Below, in pieces: positions 22,950 to 33,180 of a DNA stretch of 64,000 bases. A model generated the notes under the pieces. The model worked only from the letters and a program-made list of their open reading frames with translations, had not been told where the DNA came from and did not search any database. The stretch's first letter is position 1; every line of letters begins with the position of its first letter. Source of the DNA: Hibiscus mutabilis (taxonomy: Eukaryota; Streptophyta; Magnoliopsida; Malvales; Malvaceae). The DNA lies in NCBI GenBank assembly GCA_019671005.1, contig CM033738.1, positions 17,138,202 to 17,202,201 of the forward strand, read 5' to 3'. The position numbers and the translations under genes are program-made.

Positions 22950-24168
22950 GCATGCTCTCCTTTGATATTTCTTTTTCTTTTTCTTTTTATTTTCATTTTT
23001 ATTTTTAGGAGATATTTTATTTTTTCTTCATTATCTTTAGTTTTCAGGTTTTCTTTATTTTCTTTTTCACAACAAGACTCACAACTACTATGCTAAGGAA
23101 ATTTCTTGCAAAGATCCTTGCCACGGCAACCAATGAAGAAGATGCGCGGCAACCTACATCGTGCTGCACTGGCTGATGCCACGGCAACTAACCATGAAGA
23201 TGCCACGGCAACCAAAGCTCAAGGCGTCCGGCAACAAGAAAACAACCATCACGTTCAAGCAAGAAAATCAAGGCGCCAACTAGAAGGAAACTAATCATCT
23301 CGATGGCGAACTCTCGGAGTAAGTCCTCGTATGCATTTATTTTTATATTTATTTTTCGTTATTTTTATGCATGCATTGAGGACAATGCCTCACTCGAGTT
23401 TGGGGGATTGTTATTAGTAATTACCATGTTTAGTTACATTAATCTTAAGCATTACATTTAGGATACATAAATTGCTTGCCATGCCTTTAATTGGAACAAA
23501 AATTGCTTAGATTTGATGAATATTCGATGATGACTTTGCCAATGCACTTAATTGATAGAATTTTTATTCTAGGATAACCATGAAAAACTTAGAATTGTAC
23601 TATGATGCTAAATTTGATGAAACACTTTATTTGTGGTTTGATTGATTTAAGGAGTTCTAGTAAACTTAGGTTGATAATTAACTAATTGGGGATTAGAATA
23701 AAAATTGGATGAATGCTAGAGGTGCCGAAAGTGGCTCTAGCATATGCTAAAAAAATTGATCACTAGAGGTGCGAGCTGGCTCTAGGGGCGTTAAAATTTT
23801 TCGGTTAACTAGAGGTGCGAAACCGGCTCTAGTCGATTAAATTAACAAGAAAACTAAAAAATAAAACACTAGAGGTGCCGAAAGTGGCTCTAGTTAAAAC
23901 ATGTTAAAAAGAACCCAATGAAGTAATTTGAAAACCTATTGTTTGCATAGAATCCGAAAAATCACTTGCACACAACTCCACACTCTCACAAGCATTATAG
24001 TTTGATTAAAGTAATTCCTCAGTTTTCGAAAAATAAAAAGCCAATCATACTTTGTGCCCGGTTTGGAGAGGTGAAATCAAGTTCAAAGCTAAGTTTGTGA
24101 AAATTTGAAGTCTTGGCGGTAATTATGAGTTTGCATTGCTTGAGGACAAGCAATAGTTGAGTTTGGGG
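22950..24168 (+). repeat. Non-coding tail of the Athila-like element with repeated hairpins
   Basis: No gene is visible. 22960-23060 is T-rich (ctttttctttttcttttt type). 23119-23240 repeats 'gccacggcaacc' words. Four copies of a 23-25 bp motif, ctagaggtgccgaaagtggctctag, lie at 23716-23740, 23763-23785, 23809-23832 and 23869-23893. Each begins CTAGAG and ends CTCTAG, so each can fold into a short hairpin. The tail ends with the purine tract gagtttgggg at 24159-24168. Confidence 0.7.
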
Positions 24169-24417
24169 TGTGATAAGTGTTGTACTATTTTCTTACCCTT
24201 TTTACTCATATTATTGTTAGACTTTTTCTTATTAGTTGCATAGTTAGCCATTCATGCATTAATCCATGTTTCCTTCAGACGTTGAGCTTGATTACATAAC
24301 TTGGTGATTTTTTGAAATAGATGCTGCTTTGGTGTGTTTTTATCACATTAATCCTTGCCAAAGCAATGCCGAGCTTTCGAGGGCAATTGAAGGATATCGC
24401 CAAGCTGTTGAGGGCTT
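24169..24417 (+). repeat. 3' LTR of the Athila-like element, truncated
   Basis: It matches the first 250 bases of the 5' LTR from tgtgataagtg on (for example 'tagccattcatgcattaatc'), with small deletions. Similarity fades near 24400-24420 ('gaaggatatcgccaagctg'). The remaining 1.3 kb of the LTR is missing. Confidence 0.75.
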
Positions 24418-24489
24418 GCATTACATAAATTGGTGCATTTTCTTGGTATTATCCACTATAGCGCCATTCCTTCTGGGCCAGAATTTGTG

Positions 24490-25070
24490 GCACAGAGGTG
24501 CTCGATCTTTATATTGCAGAGGTGCTAACGAGTTGGACTGGTGGGATCATTACACGGAGGTGATGTAACTGGACGCTAACCACCATGGTTGTTTCGGAAA
24601 GGCAAGAGGCACTTATTTCTTTATCTCGCGCAGAGGTGCTAACGAGTTGGACCTGGTGGGATTAGTACACGGAGGTGACTAACGCTAACCACTATGGTTG
24701 TTTCAGTGCAAGAGGCACCTATTTATTGTTGCACAGAGGTGATAATGAGTTGGACCTGGTGGGATCAATACACGGAGGTGACTGACGCTAACCACTATGG
24801 TTGTTTCAGTGCAAGAGGCACTTATTTTTTTGTTGCAGTTGGACAGGTGCTAACGAGTTGACCACTGGTGGGATCGACACTGAGAGGTGATAATGAGTTG
24901 GAGGTGGGATCCGACGCTAACCACTGTGGTTGTTTCAATGTAGAGGCACTTATCATTTATTACACAGAGGTGCAAACGAGTTCAAACATAGTGTCATCAG
25001 TTCACGAAGGTGACTAACGTTACGCACTATGATTGTTTTGGTGCAGAGGCACTCAATATGTCTTGAAGTC
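24490..25070 (+). repeat. Tandem array, unit about 110-120 bp, inside the 12 kb element
   Basis: Five to six units each start cagaggtgctaacgagttgg, continue with 'tacacggaggtgactaacgc' and 'accactatggttgtttcag', and end near agaggcacttat. Starts are near 24510, 24630, 24732, 24845 and 24965, and decayed copies trail to about 25290. No start-to-stop frame spans the array. It lies in the 3' interior of the outer element, upstream of its purine tract. Confidence 0.75.
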
Positions 25071-26372
25071 TTAGCTGGGTAGTCATAGTGAAATCAGTAC
25101 ACAAGAGGTGTCTGTCGTTAATCACTATGGTTACCTCAGTATGGAGAAGTTGACTACTTGTGAATCGTTGATGCATGCCTGGAAATCATATTGCAAACAG
25201 TGCACAGAGGTACGCGTCGTTAACCAAAAATGATTATGCTAGCATGATGTCACGTGGAAAGTAACCCACTATGGGGCTCATTTATGTTCAGCGCAGAGGC
25301 GCTTGTTGTGTTGAAAAGAAGAATGTTGTTGGGCTTGTGGCACAATAGTGCATAACTTGGTCAATGAAAAGTTAGTCTTTGCAGGTTACAATGGTACCTC
25401 TAACTAGCGAAGGAATTCTTTTTGTTCAGTCGACGAGGACGTCGACAATATGATGCAGAGAGAAGCGAGACAAGTTGTAGGTTACGTTGGATAACCTTAA
25501 AGGCGGTTGGCTTGTGGGAAAAGTGTTATTAGCCGCTAGAAAGCCAAGATGCATGAGTTCATGAGAGCAAGGTTGTTCGAGTGGGAATAGATGTACATTC
25601 ACTTGGCAAATGGTGAATGCGTAAGGCAATATTTACCAACCAGGTATCGTTCGAGACTTGTGTGAATAGGTTATCACTAATGTATTTGCTTGTATGTCTT
25701 ATAGTACAAGCCATATAAAGAAAGACAAAGAGACAAGTACACGCTTGTATCGTGTTGGTAACCAGAGATCATTTTACATCATTAAGCAATTAAGTGCAAG
25801 GTGAACCTGTACCTGCCTGCTTGGATATTGGCCAGATGGTGACACATTCATTGCTTGAAGATCTCACTATACGGTGGGACACAGTTGGCGAATGGGCTTG
25901 GTGCCGAAGAGCAAGCCATTGTGTGGCGAGTCATAGTGCTCTTGCATATGGGCATGTATGCTATTTTTGTTTGTAGGTCGATGGCTAGATCGTCAGACTC
26001 AAAGACACTACAAGGCACGCGTTAGTTGAGTCAGTGATTCGCTACAAGTGTTTCGCTCGAGCCACAATCAGAGTAAAAGTGGTGGAGCATGAATCTAGCA
26101 CTTGACATTGAAGGAGCAAAACTGGGTCATAATGTGTTCATGATCGATGTAGATGGTCACGCAGGTGCAACATGGTCGTAAGGGAATCAAAAGAACCCAG
26201 GATCGAGGCTTGAGTTATTTGCTTGAATGTTCAGATGATGGGACTAGAGAAGTGTATTAAGTCAAGCACAGATCAAAGAGGAACTGTCTTCGATGTCCAT
26301 ATCAGCTCATCAGGTGATGAAGAATGAGTGTCAGTATCGATGAGGACATCGATAATAGGAAGTATGGGAGAA
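25071..26372 (+). other. Non-coding 3' interior of the 12 kb element, with polypurine tract
   Basis: I find no gag or pol motif here. 'cgacgaggacgtcgacaata' (25434-25453) and 'cgatgaggacatcgataata' (26337-26356) are related short palindromic phrases about 900 bp apart, of a kind often seen near the end of plant gypsy elements. The tract aggaagtatgggagaa (26357-26372) touches the 3' LTR and fits a polypurine primer. Confidence 0.55.
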
Positions 26373-27010
26373 TATCAAGGCTGTCTCTTATTGTATTACG
26401 ATCTTGCCTTGACAAGCCTGTTCGGGACCGAGCAAAGGCGGACCGAGCGGTGATATGAGCAATGCCTGAAGAGCTACCAAGTCAAGAATGCAAGTTAGGA
26501 TGCTTTGGGAAGGCGATGAAGGCCCTGTTCAGAAAATGTCCTCGTTTGGGACGAAGCAACGTCTGCTTGCGTCAGACTTAGTAAGTTTATTTAGCTCTTT
26601 AGGGGAAAGTGGTCTGGTGTTGTGTCTCCACCATCCTCCTCGCCAAGCGCTAGCAGCCGAGCTGCCTTGGTGTAAGTGACCTTCTCCTAGGCCCACGTAG
26701 GGCCTAGGTGTGCGGGCATTGGAGCCAAGCGGATGTCACGATGTCTCTCTAAGAGGACCTCTTAGGGATGGCTAGGGGCCACAGGGCCCCATATCGCGCT
26801 CGTCGCGAGAGTCAGGGGTTGGCCGCTAGCATTCGCTAGGCCCCACGGGATACGATATTCGACGCGTATGTTGCCTGATGGATCATGAGACGATGCTTCC
26901 GAGTTGAGTCCTTGAATAAAGGGCTTGTTGAAGGCTGACTTGTCTAGGTTGGGTCTCTTTTCAAGTGTCGCACGGCGTGCTGACCGAGCCTAGACGGCAT
27001 GGCCGTGACA
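26373..27010 (+). repeat. 3' LTR of the 12 kb element
   Basis: Same length as the 5' LTR, ending gccgtgaca before the target duplication caatg (27011-27015). It stands in the same orientation as threonine deaminase and only 108 bp before the ATG, so any LTR promoter activity would read into that gene. Confidence 0.92.
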
Positions 27011-27015
27011 CAATG

Positions 27016-27118
27016 CGCCCGAATAAGAAAACGCATTCCCGTTTCTAAATTCTTACACGAGTTTTCTCTCTGATTTTACCCTTTTTTCATTTTATTATTT
27101 TTAAAAAATCCAAAAACG
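27016..27118 (+). promoter_or_regulatory. 5' leader of threonine deaminase
   Basis: About 100 bp between the target duplication and the ATG at 27119. It is pyrimidine-rich (gttttctctctgattttac, cttttttcattttatt) as plant 5' untranslated regions often are, and ends aaaaacg before the ATG. No TATA box lies here; the candidate is at 14820-14828 beyond the inserted element. Confidence 0.55.
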
Positions 27119-30100
27119 ATGGAGGCTCTCCGCCTGACGCCACCTCAGCCGCTGCTACTCCGCCACAAAGAGAGGGTCTCACGAACATCCTTTGTTGGCC
27201 CCCCACATTTCAAGGAAAAATAACCTAAACCTGCCTTGGATCAGAGCCGCCGTTTCAAAACCGACGGCTGAGATATCTTCTCCGGCCGTTACCTCTCGAG
27301 AGAGCGCTGCCGTTCCGTCTTATACATCGAGTTTTTCCGCCACTCCTTCCGCGTCGTGAAAGAAGGTGGCTAGTAATTCCCTGCAGTATCCGTCAGGGTA
27401 CTTAGGTGTGTCACCGGAACGTTCGATGGATGAAGGAAATGAGGGCGTAATAAATGCGATGGAGTATTTAACAAATATATTGTCGTCCAAGGTTTACGAT
27501 GTGGCCATAGAGTCACCGTTACAGTTGGCCACTAAGCTGTCTAAACGGTTGGGCAATCAAGTTTGGCTCAAGAGAGAAGATTTACAGCCTGTAAGAAAAA
27601 CTCTTCAATTTTTACAAGATTGAAGTTTTATAAGATTTACAGCTTGACAGATTGTGTTTTGCAGCTTGAAGTTAGCTCTTTTGTGTTTGATTCATGTACA
27701 GTGGAGTTACGTTGCTGTTGTGAGTAAATATTTACATGAAATTTAGTTTTTCTCGTTGGAATCTGTTAATGAGTTGGCAGAACGGAAACCAGGGACGGAG
27801 CAGAATTTAGGGGTGATGGGCAAAATATAAGTTTTGAAAGAGGGATTCACAATTATAACATTTTTTTTCGAAAAAATATAAAGGACAAAGGGTAAAAGAA
27901 AATTCCCCTAGTCGGGGGGCAACAGCCCCTCCCAGGAGGTTAATAGTTCCGTCCCTAACGGAAGCCCTTTACTTTTGTAGTTGAGTATAAACCTGAAAGA
28001 GGAACTCTGACATGTATTTGGGGTGTATTGTTTTTCATGTTCATTCTGGTGAAGTGCTTTTCAAATTTTCAGGTTTTCTCCTTTAAGCTTCGTGGAGCTT
28101 ATAATATGATGGCAAAGCTTCCCATGGAACAATCAGAAAGGGGGGTTATTTGCTCATCAGCAGGAAACCATGCCCAAGGGGTTGCATTGTCTGCCAAGAA
28201 ACTTGGTTGCAATGCTGTTATTGTTATGCCTGTTACCACGCCAGAAATTAAGGTGCTTTTTTGCGATTTCCTTGCATTCCATTTCATCGGTTATAAGATT
28301 TCTAAATTTGAGAGGTGGTTTATTATTTGCAGTGGAAATCTGTTGAGGGGTTGGGTGCAACCGTTGTTCTTGTCGGAGATTCTTAGGATGAGGCACAGGC
28401 ATATGCTAAGAGAAGGGCTAAAGACGAAGTTCGCACATTTATACCCCCGTTTGACCACCCAGACGTTATTATCGGACAAGGAACTGTTGGTATGGAAATT
28501 GTGCGCCAAACACAAAGCCCATTGCATGCAATCTTTGTACCTGTTGGTGGTGGTGGGCTTATAGCAGGCATTGCTGCTTATGTAAAGAGGGTTTCCCCAG
28601 AGGTGTGCTGTTTCTTCTTATAAACATCTGCTATTTCATTATGCTTGAGCTTGGCATAGTTCTTAGTAGACGACAAGTGCATGCCATCTCATGATTACTT
28701 TACAGGTGAAAATTATCGGAGTCGAGCCTTTTGATGCAAATGCAATGGCATTGTCGCTGCATCATGGTGAAAGAGTGATGCTGGACCAGGTGGGAGGCTT
28801 TGCAGATGGAGTAGCTGTTAAGGAGGTTGGTGAAGAAACCTTCCGCATATGTAGGGAATTGGTGGATGGTGTTGTTCTTGTTAGCCGTGATGCTATTTGT
28901 GCCTCTATAAAGGTATGATCTTGGATGTTCAACTTTCAAATTTTGCATCTTTTCACTTAGGCTGATTCTTTTTTATCCTCTCAATTGTTAAAAGACTGGA
29001 TATCACAATCAAACTTTAATTTGGTTGTACTTTTAGTGTTTCTGTCCTCGTATGATACAGTTTTGAACTATGTAAACATTCTAAATCATGTCATGAAGTT
29101 ACATAAATTCTTAATTTGAAAGAAATTGTCTAGTTTGCACTTCAAATATATTGTACATTTGGTTTGGCCTGGATTCTACACGTAGTATTTTAGGAATTGG
29201 GCTGTGCCTTTGGTTCATATGAAGGTAAACAGGTTCTGGTTTGTCTCTCAATTTTTGGATGCTTATGGATTTACAACTGTTCTGTTTTTGTTTAAGGATA
29301 TGTCTGAAGAGAAGAGGAACATTCTTGAATCAGCAGGTGCTCTAGCCCTTGCGGGAGCGGAAGCGTATTGCAAATATTACGGCCTGAAGGGGAAGAATGT
29401 TGTAGCAATAACTAGTGGTGCAAACATGAATTTTGATAAGCTCAGAGTGGTTACTGAACTGGCTAATGTGGGTAGACAACAGGAGGCAGTGCTTGCAACT
29501 GTTTTGCCGGAGGAGCCAGGAAGCTTCAAACAGTTTTGTGAACTGGTATTTCTCTGCACTTTTTAAAACTTTAACGTTTCTACAGATTACCAATTTTGTT
29601 CATTTGATAATAAGTAAAAATAACCACTTATCTTTGGGATTGACAGGTGGGGCCTATGAATATCACCGAGTTCAAATATAGATGTAGTTCTGATAAAGAA
29701 GCTGTAGTTTTGTACAGGTTATCTCATAAATGTTTAGGATTGTTCATTTTCATGGCTATATTTTATATTAGTTTGGTTATTGAGGGGATGATTTGGCATT
29801 CAGAAACATGTGAACTGAGAGCACGTCATTATCCATCAATGTTGTTCGCAGTGTTGGTGTTCACACTGTTTCTGAACTTGAAGCAATGAAGCAGAGGATG
29901 GAATCTTCTCAGCTTAGAACTTACAATCTTACAGCAAGTGAATTGGTTAAAGATCACTTGCGGTATTTGGTAATTATCATTATTTTTCCTTTTCAGTTTA
30001 CCTACTTTTTGTGCAGCCTTTGTTAATTCTCTATATTCATCTCTTTCAGATGGGAGGCAGATCGAATGTTGAAAATGAGGTTCTATGCCGGTTTATTTTT

Positions 30101-30394
30101 CCGGAGAGGCCTGGTGCTTTGATGGAGTTCTTAGACACTTTTAGTCCGCGCTGGAATATTAGTTTGTTCCATTATCGTGGTCAGGTTAGCATCTAAAGAC
30201 TTTTTTCTAATTGTTTTTGATTTAAACAAATACCAATCCTGATATATTCCATCCGACAGGGCGAAACAGGAGCGAATGTTTTGGTCGGAATTCAAGTCTC
30301 AAAGAGCGAGGAGTTTATCCGTCGTGCTGATGGCCTCAGATATGACTACGTAGTGGTAAATGATGACAAGAATTTTCAACTTTTGATGCATTGA
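27119..30394 (+). pseudogene. Threonine deaminase (threonine dehydratase), plastid type, nine exons, disabled
   Basis: The family (EC 4.3.1.19) converts threonine to 2-oxobutanoate in plastids, the first step to isoleucine, and uses PLP. Exons by splice sites: 27119-27590, 28073-28252, 28333-28602, 28706-28912, 29297-29545, 29647-29717, 29852-29969, 30050-30184, 30260-30394. Exon 2 has the PLP lysine block FSFKLRGAYN and SSAGNHAQGV; exon 3 has the phosphate loop PVGGGGLIAG; exons 5-9 encode the two ACT-like regulatory repeats (LPEEPGSFKQF, FPERPGALMEF) and end FQLLMH. Lesions: an extra A in the run before 27221 shifts the frame of the transit peptide (stop TAA 27221); TGA at 27357; TAG at 28384 in GDS-stop-DEAQ. 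Splice sites look intact. A start at the ATG at 27426 avoids the first two lesions but not the third. The gene corresponds to Arabidopsis OMR1. Confidence 0.9.
27790..27957. mobile_element. Small hAT-like MITE in intron 1 (168 bp)
   Basis: The ends are cagggacgga and, inverted, tagggacgga. Flanking 8-bp sequences acggaaac (27782-27789) and acggaagc (27958-27965) match at 7 of 8 positions. The interior has 'ttcccctagtcggggggcaa' and an A-rich part, and no coding. Intronic location suggests little effect on the product. Confidence 0.78.
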
Positions 30395-31470
30395 TCAGTT
30401 TTAGTTCCAACATTATAGCGTGAAGGCAGTAGACAAGAGCACAATGCACATGTTAAAGAAAGCCATGGAGCATCATATGCCAAGGGGCTTCCAATCCTCT
30501 TAACCACTACTGGAATAGCAGGTGACGGCCATACCTACTATTTAACTTATATATATATATATATGAATGAGAGGTTGATGCTTCAACGTACTACTTTTAT
30601 GTTGAAGCTGATTTCTCAAAATCAGTTGAAAAGCAGTCATGTATTAATATTATGGATCTATCTATAGTTTATGGGGGTAAAAGTATCTTTACAGTCCATG
30701 TATTACATCTCGGATTGTATTTTGGTCTTTCTATTGCAGTTCATGCATTTGGTCCCTCAATTACAAATTTATATAATGTCAAAATGTGCCCATAAAATTC
30801 CAATAAATAGTTACTCTACTCAATGCTTCATGCTAATGTGGTAGATCCATATAGACTAAAATGCTGACATGGTATTTTCAATTGATGATGAGGCAATATT
30901 GATTGGTTTAAAATAAAAATACTAAAGAATGCATTTGTGGGGACTTGAACAATAAAGAGTGCTAGCAGCTTAACCGCTTGAACAAGTAACATAGAAATCA
31001 TCAATTAACAAATATATTACCATGAACCCTAAGCCTTTATTTTAATCTTCTTTTTAGTCCATTTTAGACATGCAGTGCGGTAGGAGGCAGTGTTGGAATC
31101 GTAAACTAACAAATATATTATTCTGAGTATACTCAAATATGGGCGACACCGTTGGAGGCGGTGCTGAAATCGACTCTTGTGAAGCCAACGGACAAGTAGT
31201 TTTATTGCCAGAGAACTATTCAAGATTTGATTTTCTAGTTTGGACCATCCATTCAAAGATCCTAGCGGTGAAAATAACAGTTTAGTGTCATGACCCGAGG
31301 TGAAGAATTAGGAATTTTGAAGATTAAAATTGGGAATCGGGGAACAGAACGACAAAGAAAATAAGCATAAAGACTTTAAAATAAAAGTGCTTTTGATTCA
31401 CGAAATGTAAAATTACTTATAAGAATAAGATTTTCAGAATATAACGTTATCTGGCACATTACAAGGAATT
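30395..31470 (+). other. Sequence downstream of threonine deaminase, shared with a second copy
   Basis: Probable 3' untranslated and intergenic DNA. It holds a short (AT)n run (about 30550-30564). The entire stretch recurs at 53503-54558 at high identity, so it belongs to the duplicated segment. No gene is visible. Confidence 0.6.
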
Positions 31471-31847
31471 TAGGGGTGTTCAAAAAATACCCGACCCGAA
31501 TGACTCAACCCGTTAACCCATCGACCCGATAAAAAATACGAATAATTTTATAAATTTTTTCACCTCCTGGGTCGGGTACCCGTCCCACCATTTCTATGAT
31601 TAGGCTCGGGTTTCAAAATTTTAAATTTCCGGGATATATTTAAAATTAAAATATTTTTATATTTAATAAATACATATTTTATATTGAACTAATAAATACA
31701 TATTTTAAATTTAATAAATACATACTTTTATATTTGAGTACCCAATTATCCTGTTTTGCAGGTACCCGACCAACACGGGCCAACCAAGCTACTACTAAAA
31801 AATCCGGGTACCCGGTACCTCTGGTACTCGGATTTGAACACCCCTTA
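31471..31847. mobile_element. hAT-like MITE with CCCGACCC-rich inside (377 bp)
   Basis: Left end taggggtgttcaaa and right end tttgaacacccctta form terminal inverted repeats like those of 14229-14753 and 51335-52141. The inside has repeated 'tacccgaccc' and 'ataaatacatattt' phrases. I could not find a convincing 8-bp target duplication. A second copy at 54559-54915 arose by segmental duplication, not by transposition, since its flanks match too. Confidence 0.65.
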
Positions 31848-32092
31848 CTGGGACGATACATTACCTTGTTTATTTTATTTGGTAGGATTATTATGTTTGG
31901 TTGGAAAGATATAAGATTAGGGTAAAGTACACAATGATAACTAAATTTTGTTTAAAAATTCTAAACGGTAACCAAACACTTAAAAGTTACAAAATGACAA
32001 TTAAATTTTATGTTTTATTACAAAACGTTCACTCGACCGCTAACAGACCTTAAGTGGGCAACGTTGCAATTACAGAAATTTGAATAACAACA
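31848..32092. other. Non-coding stretch with short repeat text
   Basis: AT-rich sequence with 'gataactaaattttgtttaa' and 'tgacaattaaattttatgtt', matching 54916-55147 in the duplicate. No gene or RNA is recognised. Confidence 0.5.
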
Positions 32093-32172
32093 CATTTGGT
32101 CCTCTATATTTATAGATTTAATCAATTTAGTCCTATTTCAAAAAAAAAAACCCATAAAATTGTCATCTGTAT

Positions 32173-33063
32173 ATTAAAGGAATTCGTGTGTTCATCCTGC
32201 TGTAGCTTCTGGCTGTACGATGAACAGTTTCAGGTACATACTCAAGAACGAGATCGAGGTAGAGCTCTTCCCTGTAATATTTTATGGGTGTCCAACATTT
32301 GTATAATCTGCAACTCCCTATTTTTGTAGTTCTTATCCTGAAGAACCTTCTTGATGGCAACAATTTCTCCAGTTTCACGACACTTCGCCTGCAGGAAACA
32401 ATCAACTTATTCAAGATTATAATCTAATTAACAAACTCGAGAAAATATTTTTGATCAATAATATTATAGAGCTACTTACATGGAAAACAATATCGAAAGA
32501 ACCAGTTTCAACTGCATGCTCAACAAAATAACTAGCATTCTGTCAATACAACCAAAAATAGAAATACGTTGAGAATAATGCAGGTAGATTAAACATCAGT
32601 TATAGAATCATTCAAAAAAAATTGCACGCTAACTTATTTTCTTTCAACCTGTTTTGATTGACCATTTCGACCACCAATGATAGTTCTAATCACATGTCCT
32701 GTTTCAGCACCAACTCCATCAACTATATCTGGTTCACTATCCTGCATGGATAAAACATTAAGGATCATCTATAAATAGAGAAGCATCTTGCAGAGATTGT
32801 AAAATTATGTTCCAGGTTTCAGTATCATACTACTATATTCTCAATAAGCATGACCATTGTAAAGCTACTTGAGAAGAAATTCTAACAAGTTAAATCCAAA
32901 AATAAAATGCTAAGGAACTATAGATTGAGCTTCTTACTCCATCATTGTCCACCTTGTCTCTCAGTCTCATTTCAACCATTTCTTTCCCCAGCCATTCAAC
33001 AGAACCAGACAAGCTTTTGAAACCATTGACAGACCTGGAGGATGGAACTACCCACTCCTCCAT
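32173..33063 (-). pseudogene. Shaggy/GSK3-like protein kinase, 5' fragment with introns
   Basis: Four exons on the minus strand. 33063-32938 runs from MEEWVVPSS to MRLRDKVDNDG. 32741-32649 is DSEPDIVDGVGAETGHVI to GGRNGQSKQ. 32539-32480 is NASYFVEHAVETGSFDIVFH. 32388 to about 32173 is AKCRETGEIVAIKKVLQDKN, then LYLDLVLEYVPETVH and ARSYSRMN. Introns have GT..AG ends. It matches the N-terminus and first kinase lobe of plant shaggy-like kinases; the ATP lysine is kept (AIKK). The glycine loop GTGSFG has become ETGSFD, and part of the fourth exon is deleted with a frameshift. The rest of the kinase is absent, ending at the inverted repeat. In plants these kinases act in brassinosteroid and stress signalling. 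Confidence 0.85.
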
Positions 33064-33180
33064 TTCTCAAAACCCTACGATATTAATGGTTGTTTGTGTA
33101 ATACAGTCTATTTTACTCTTTAATGATACAAAACGACATTTTTATTACGAGAAGTGAGCTCAAGGCTCTCCTGAGCAAGT

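Larger units (their letters stand above)
15687..24417 (+). mobile_element. Nested Athila-like Ty3/gypsy element, 3' end truncated
   Basis: The 5' LTR (15687 to about 17238) is followed by an Asp-tRNA primer site and by gag, protease, RT, RNase H and integrase relics in gypsy order. A long non-coding tail ends in the sequence gaggacaagcaatagttgagtttgggg before the 3' LTR. These traits, with the KALCDLGASINLMPKSVF protease and FLDGYSGYNQI RT motifs, fit the Athila/Tat group. The 3' LTR keeps only its first 250 bases. All frames are broken. It sits inside the 12 kb element, so it inserted later, and a deletion then removed its right end. Confidence 0.85.
14843..27010 (+). mobile_element. Large LTR retrotransposon with target duplication CAATG, host of a nested Athila-like element
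   Basis: Two 638-bp LTRs (14843-15480 and 26373-27010) begin tatcaagg and end cgtgaca. They are flanked by perfect caatg duplications (14838-14842 and 27011-27015). A Met-tRNA primer site follows the 5' LTR and a purine tract precedes the 3' LTR, so orientation is plus. The LTRs differ at roughly 40 of 638 positions by eye, mostly transitions. Apart from the nested element, the interior (15495-15686 and about 24418-26355) has no recognisable gag or pol, suggesting a non-autonomous element. It separates the threonine deaminase promoter from its coding region. Confidence 0.92.

Noticed and set aside
27366..27623. Intact short gene starting at GTG 27366
   Set aside because: It is the end of threonine deaminase exon 1 read past the splice donor at 27591 into intron 1.
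28028..28564. A 178-residue open frame as a separate gene
   Set aside because: It is exon 2 of threonine deaminase running into intron 2, then exon 3 in the wrong frame.
31471..31847. An 8-bp target duplication for this MITE
   Set aside because: No pair of flanking 8-mers matches in either copy; the best candidate (ttacaagga / ttactggga) is not adjacent to both ends.
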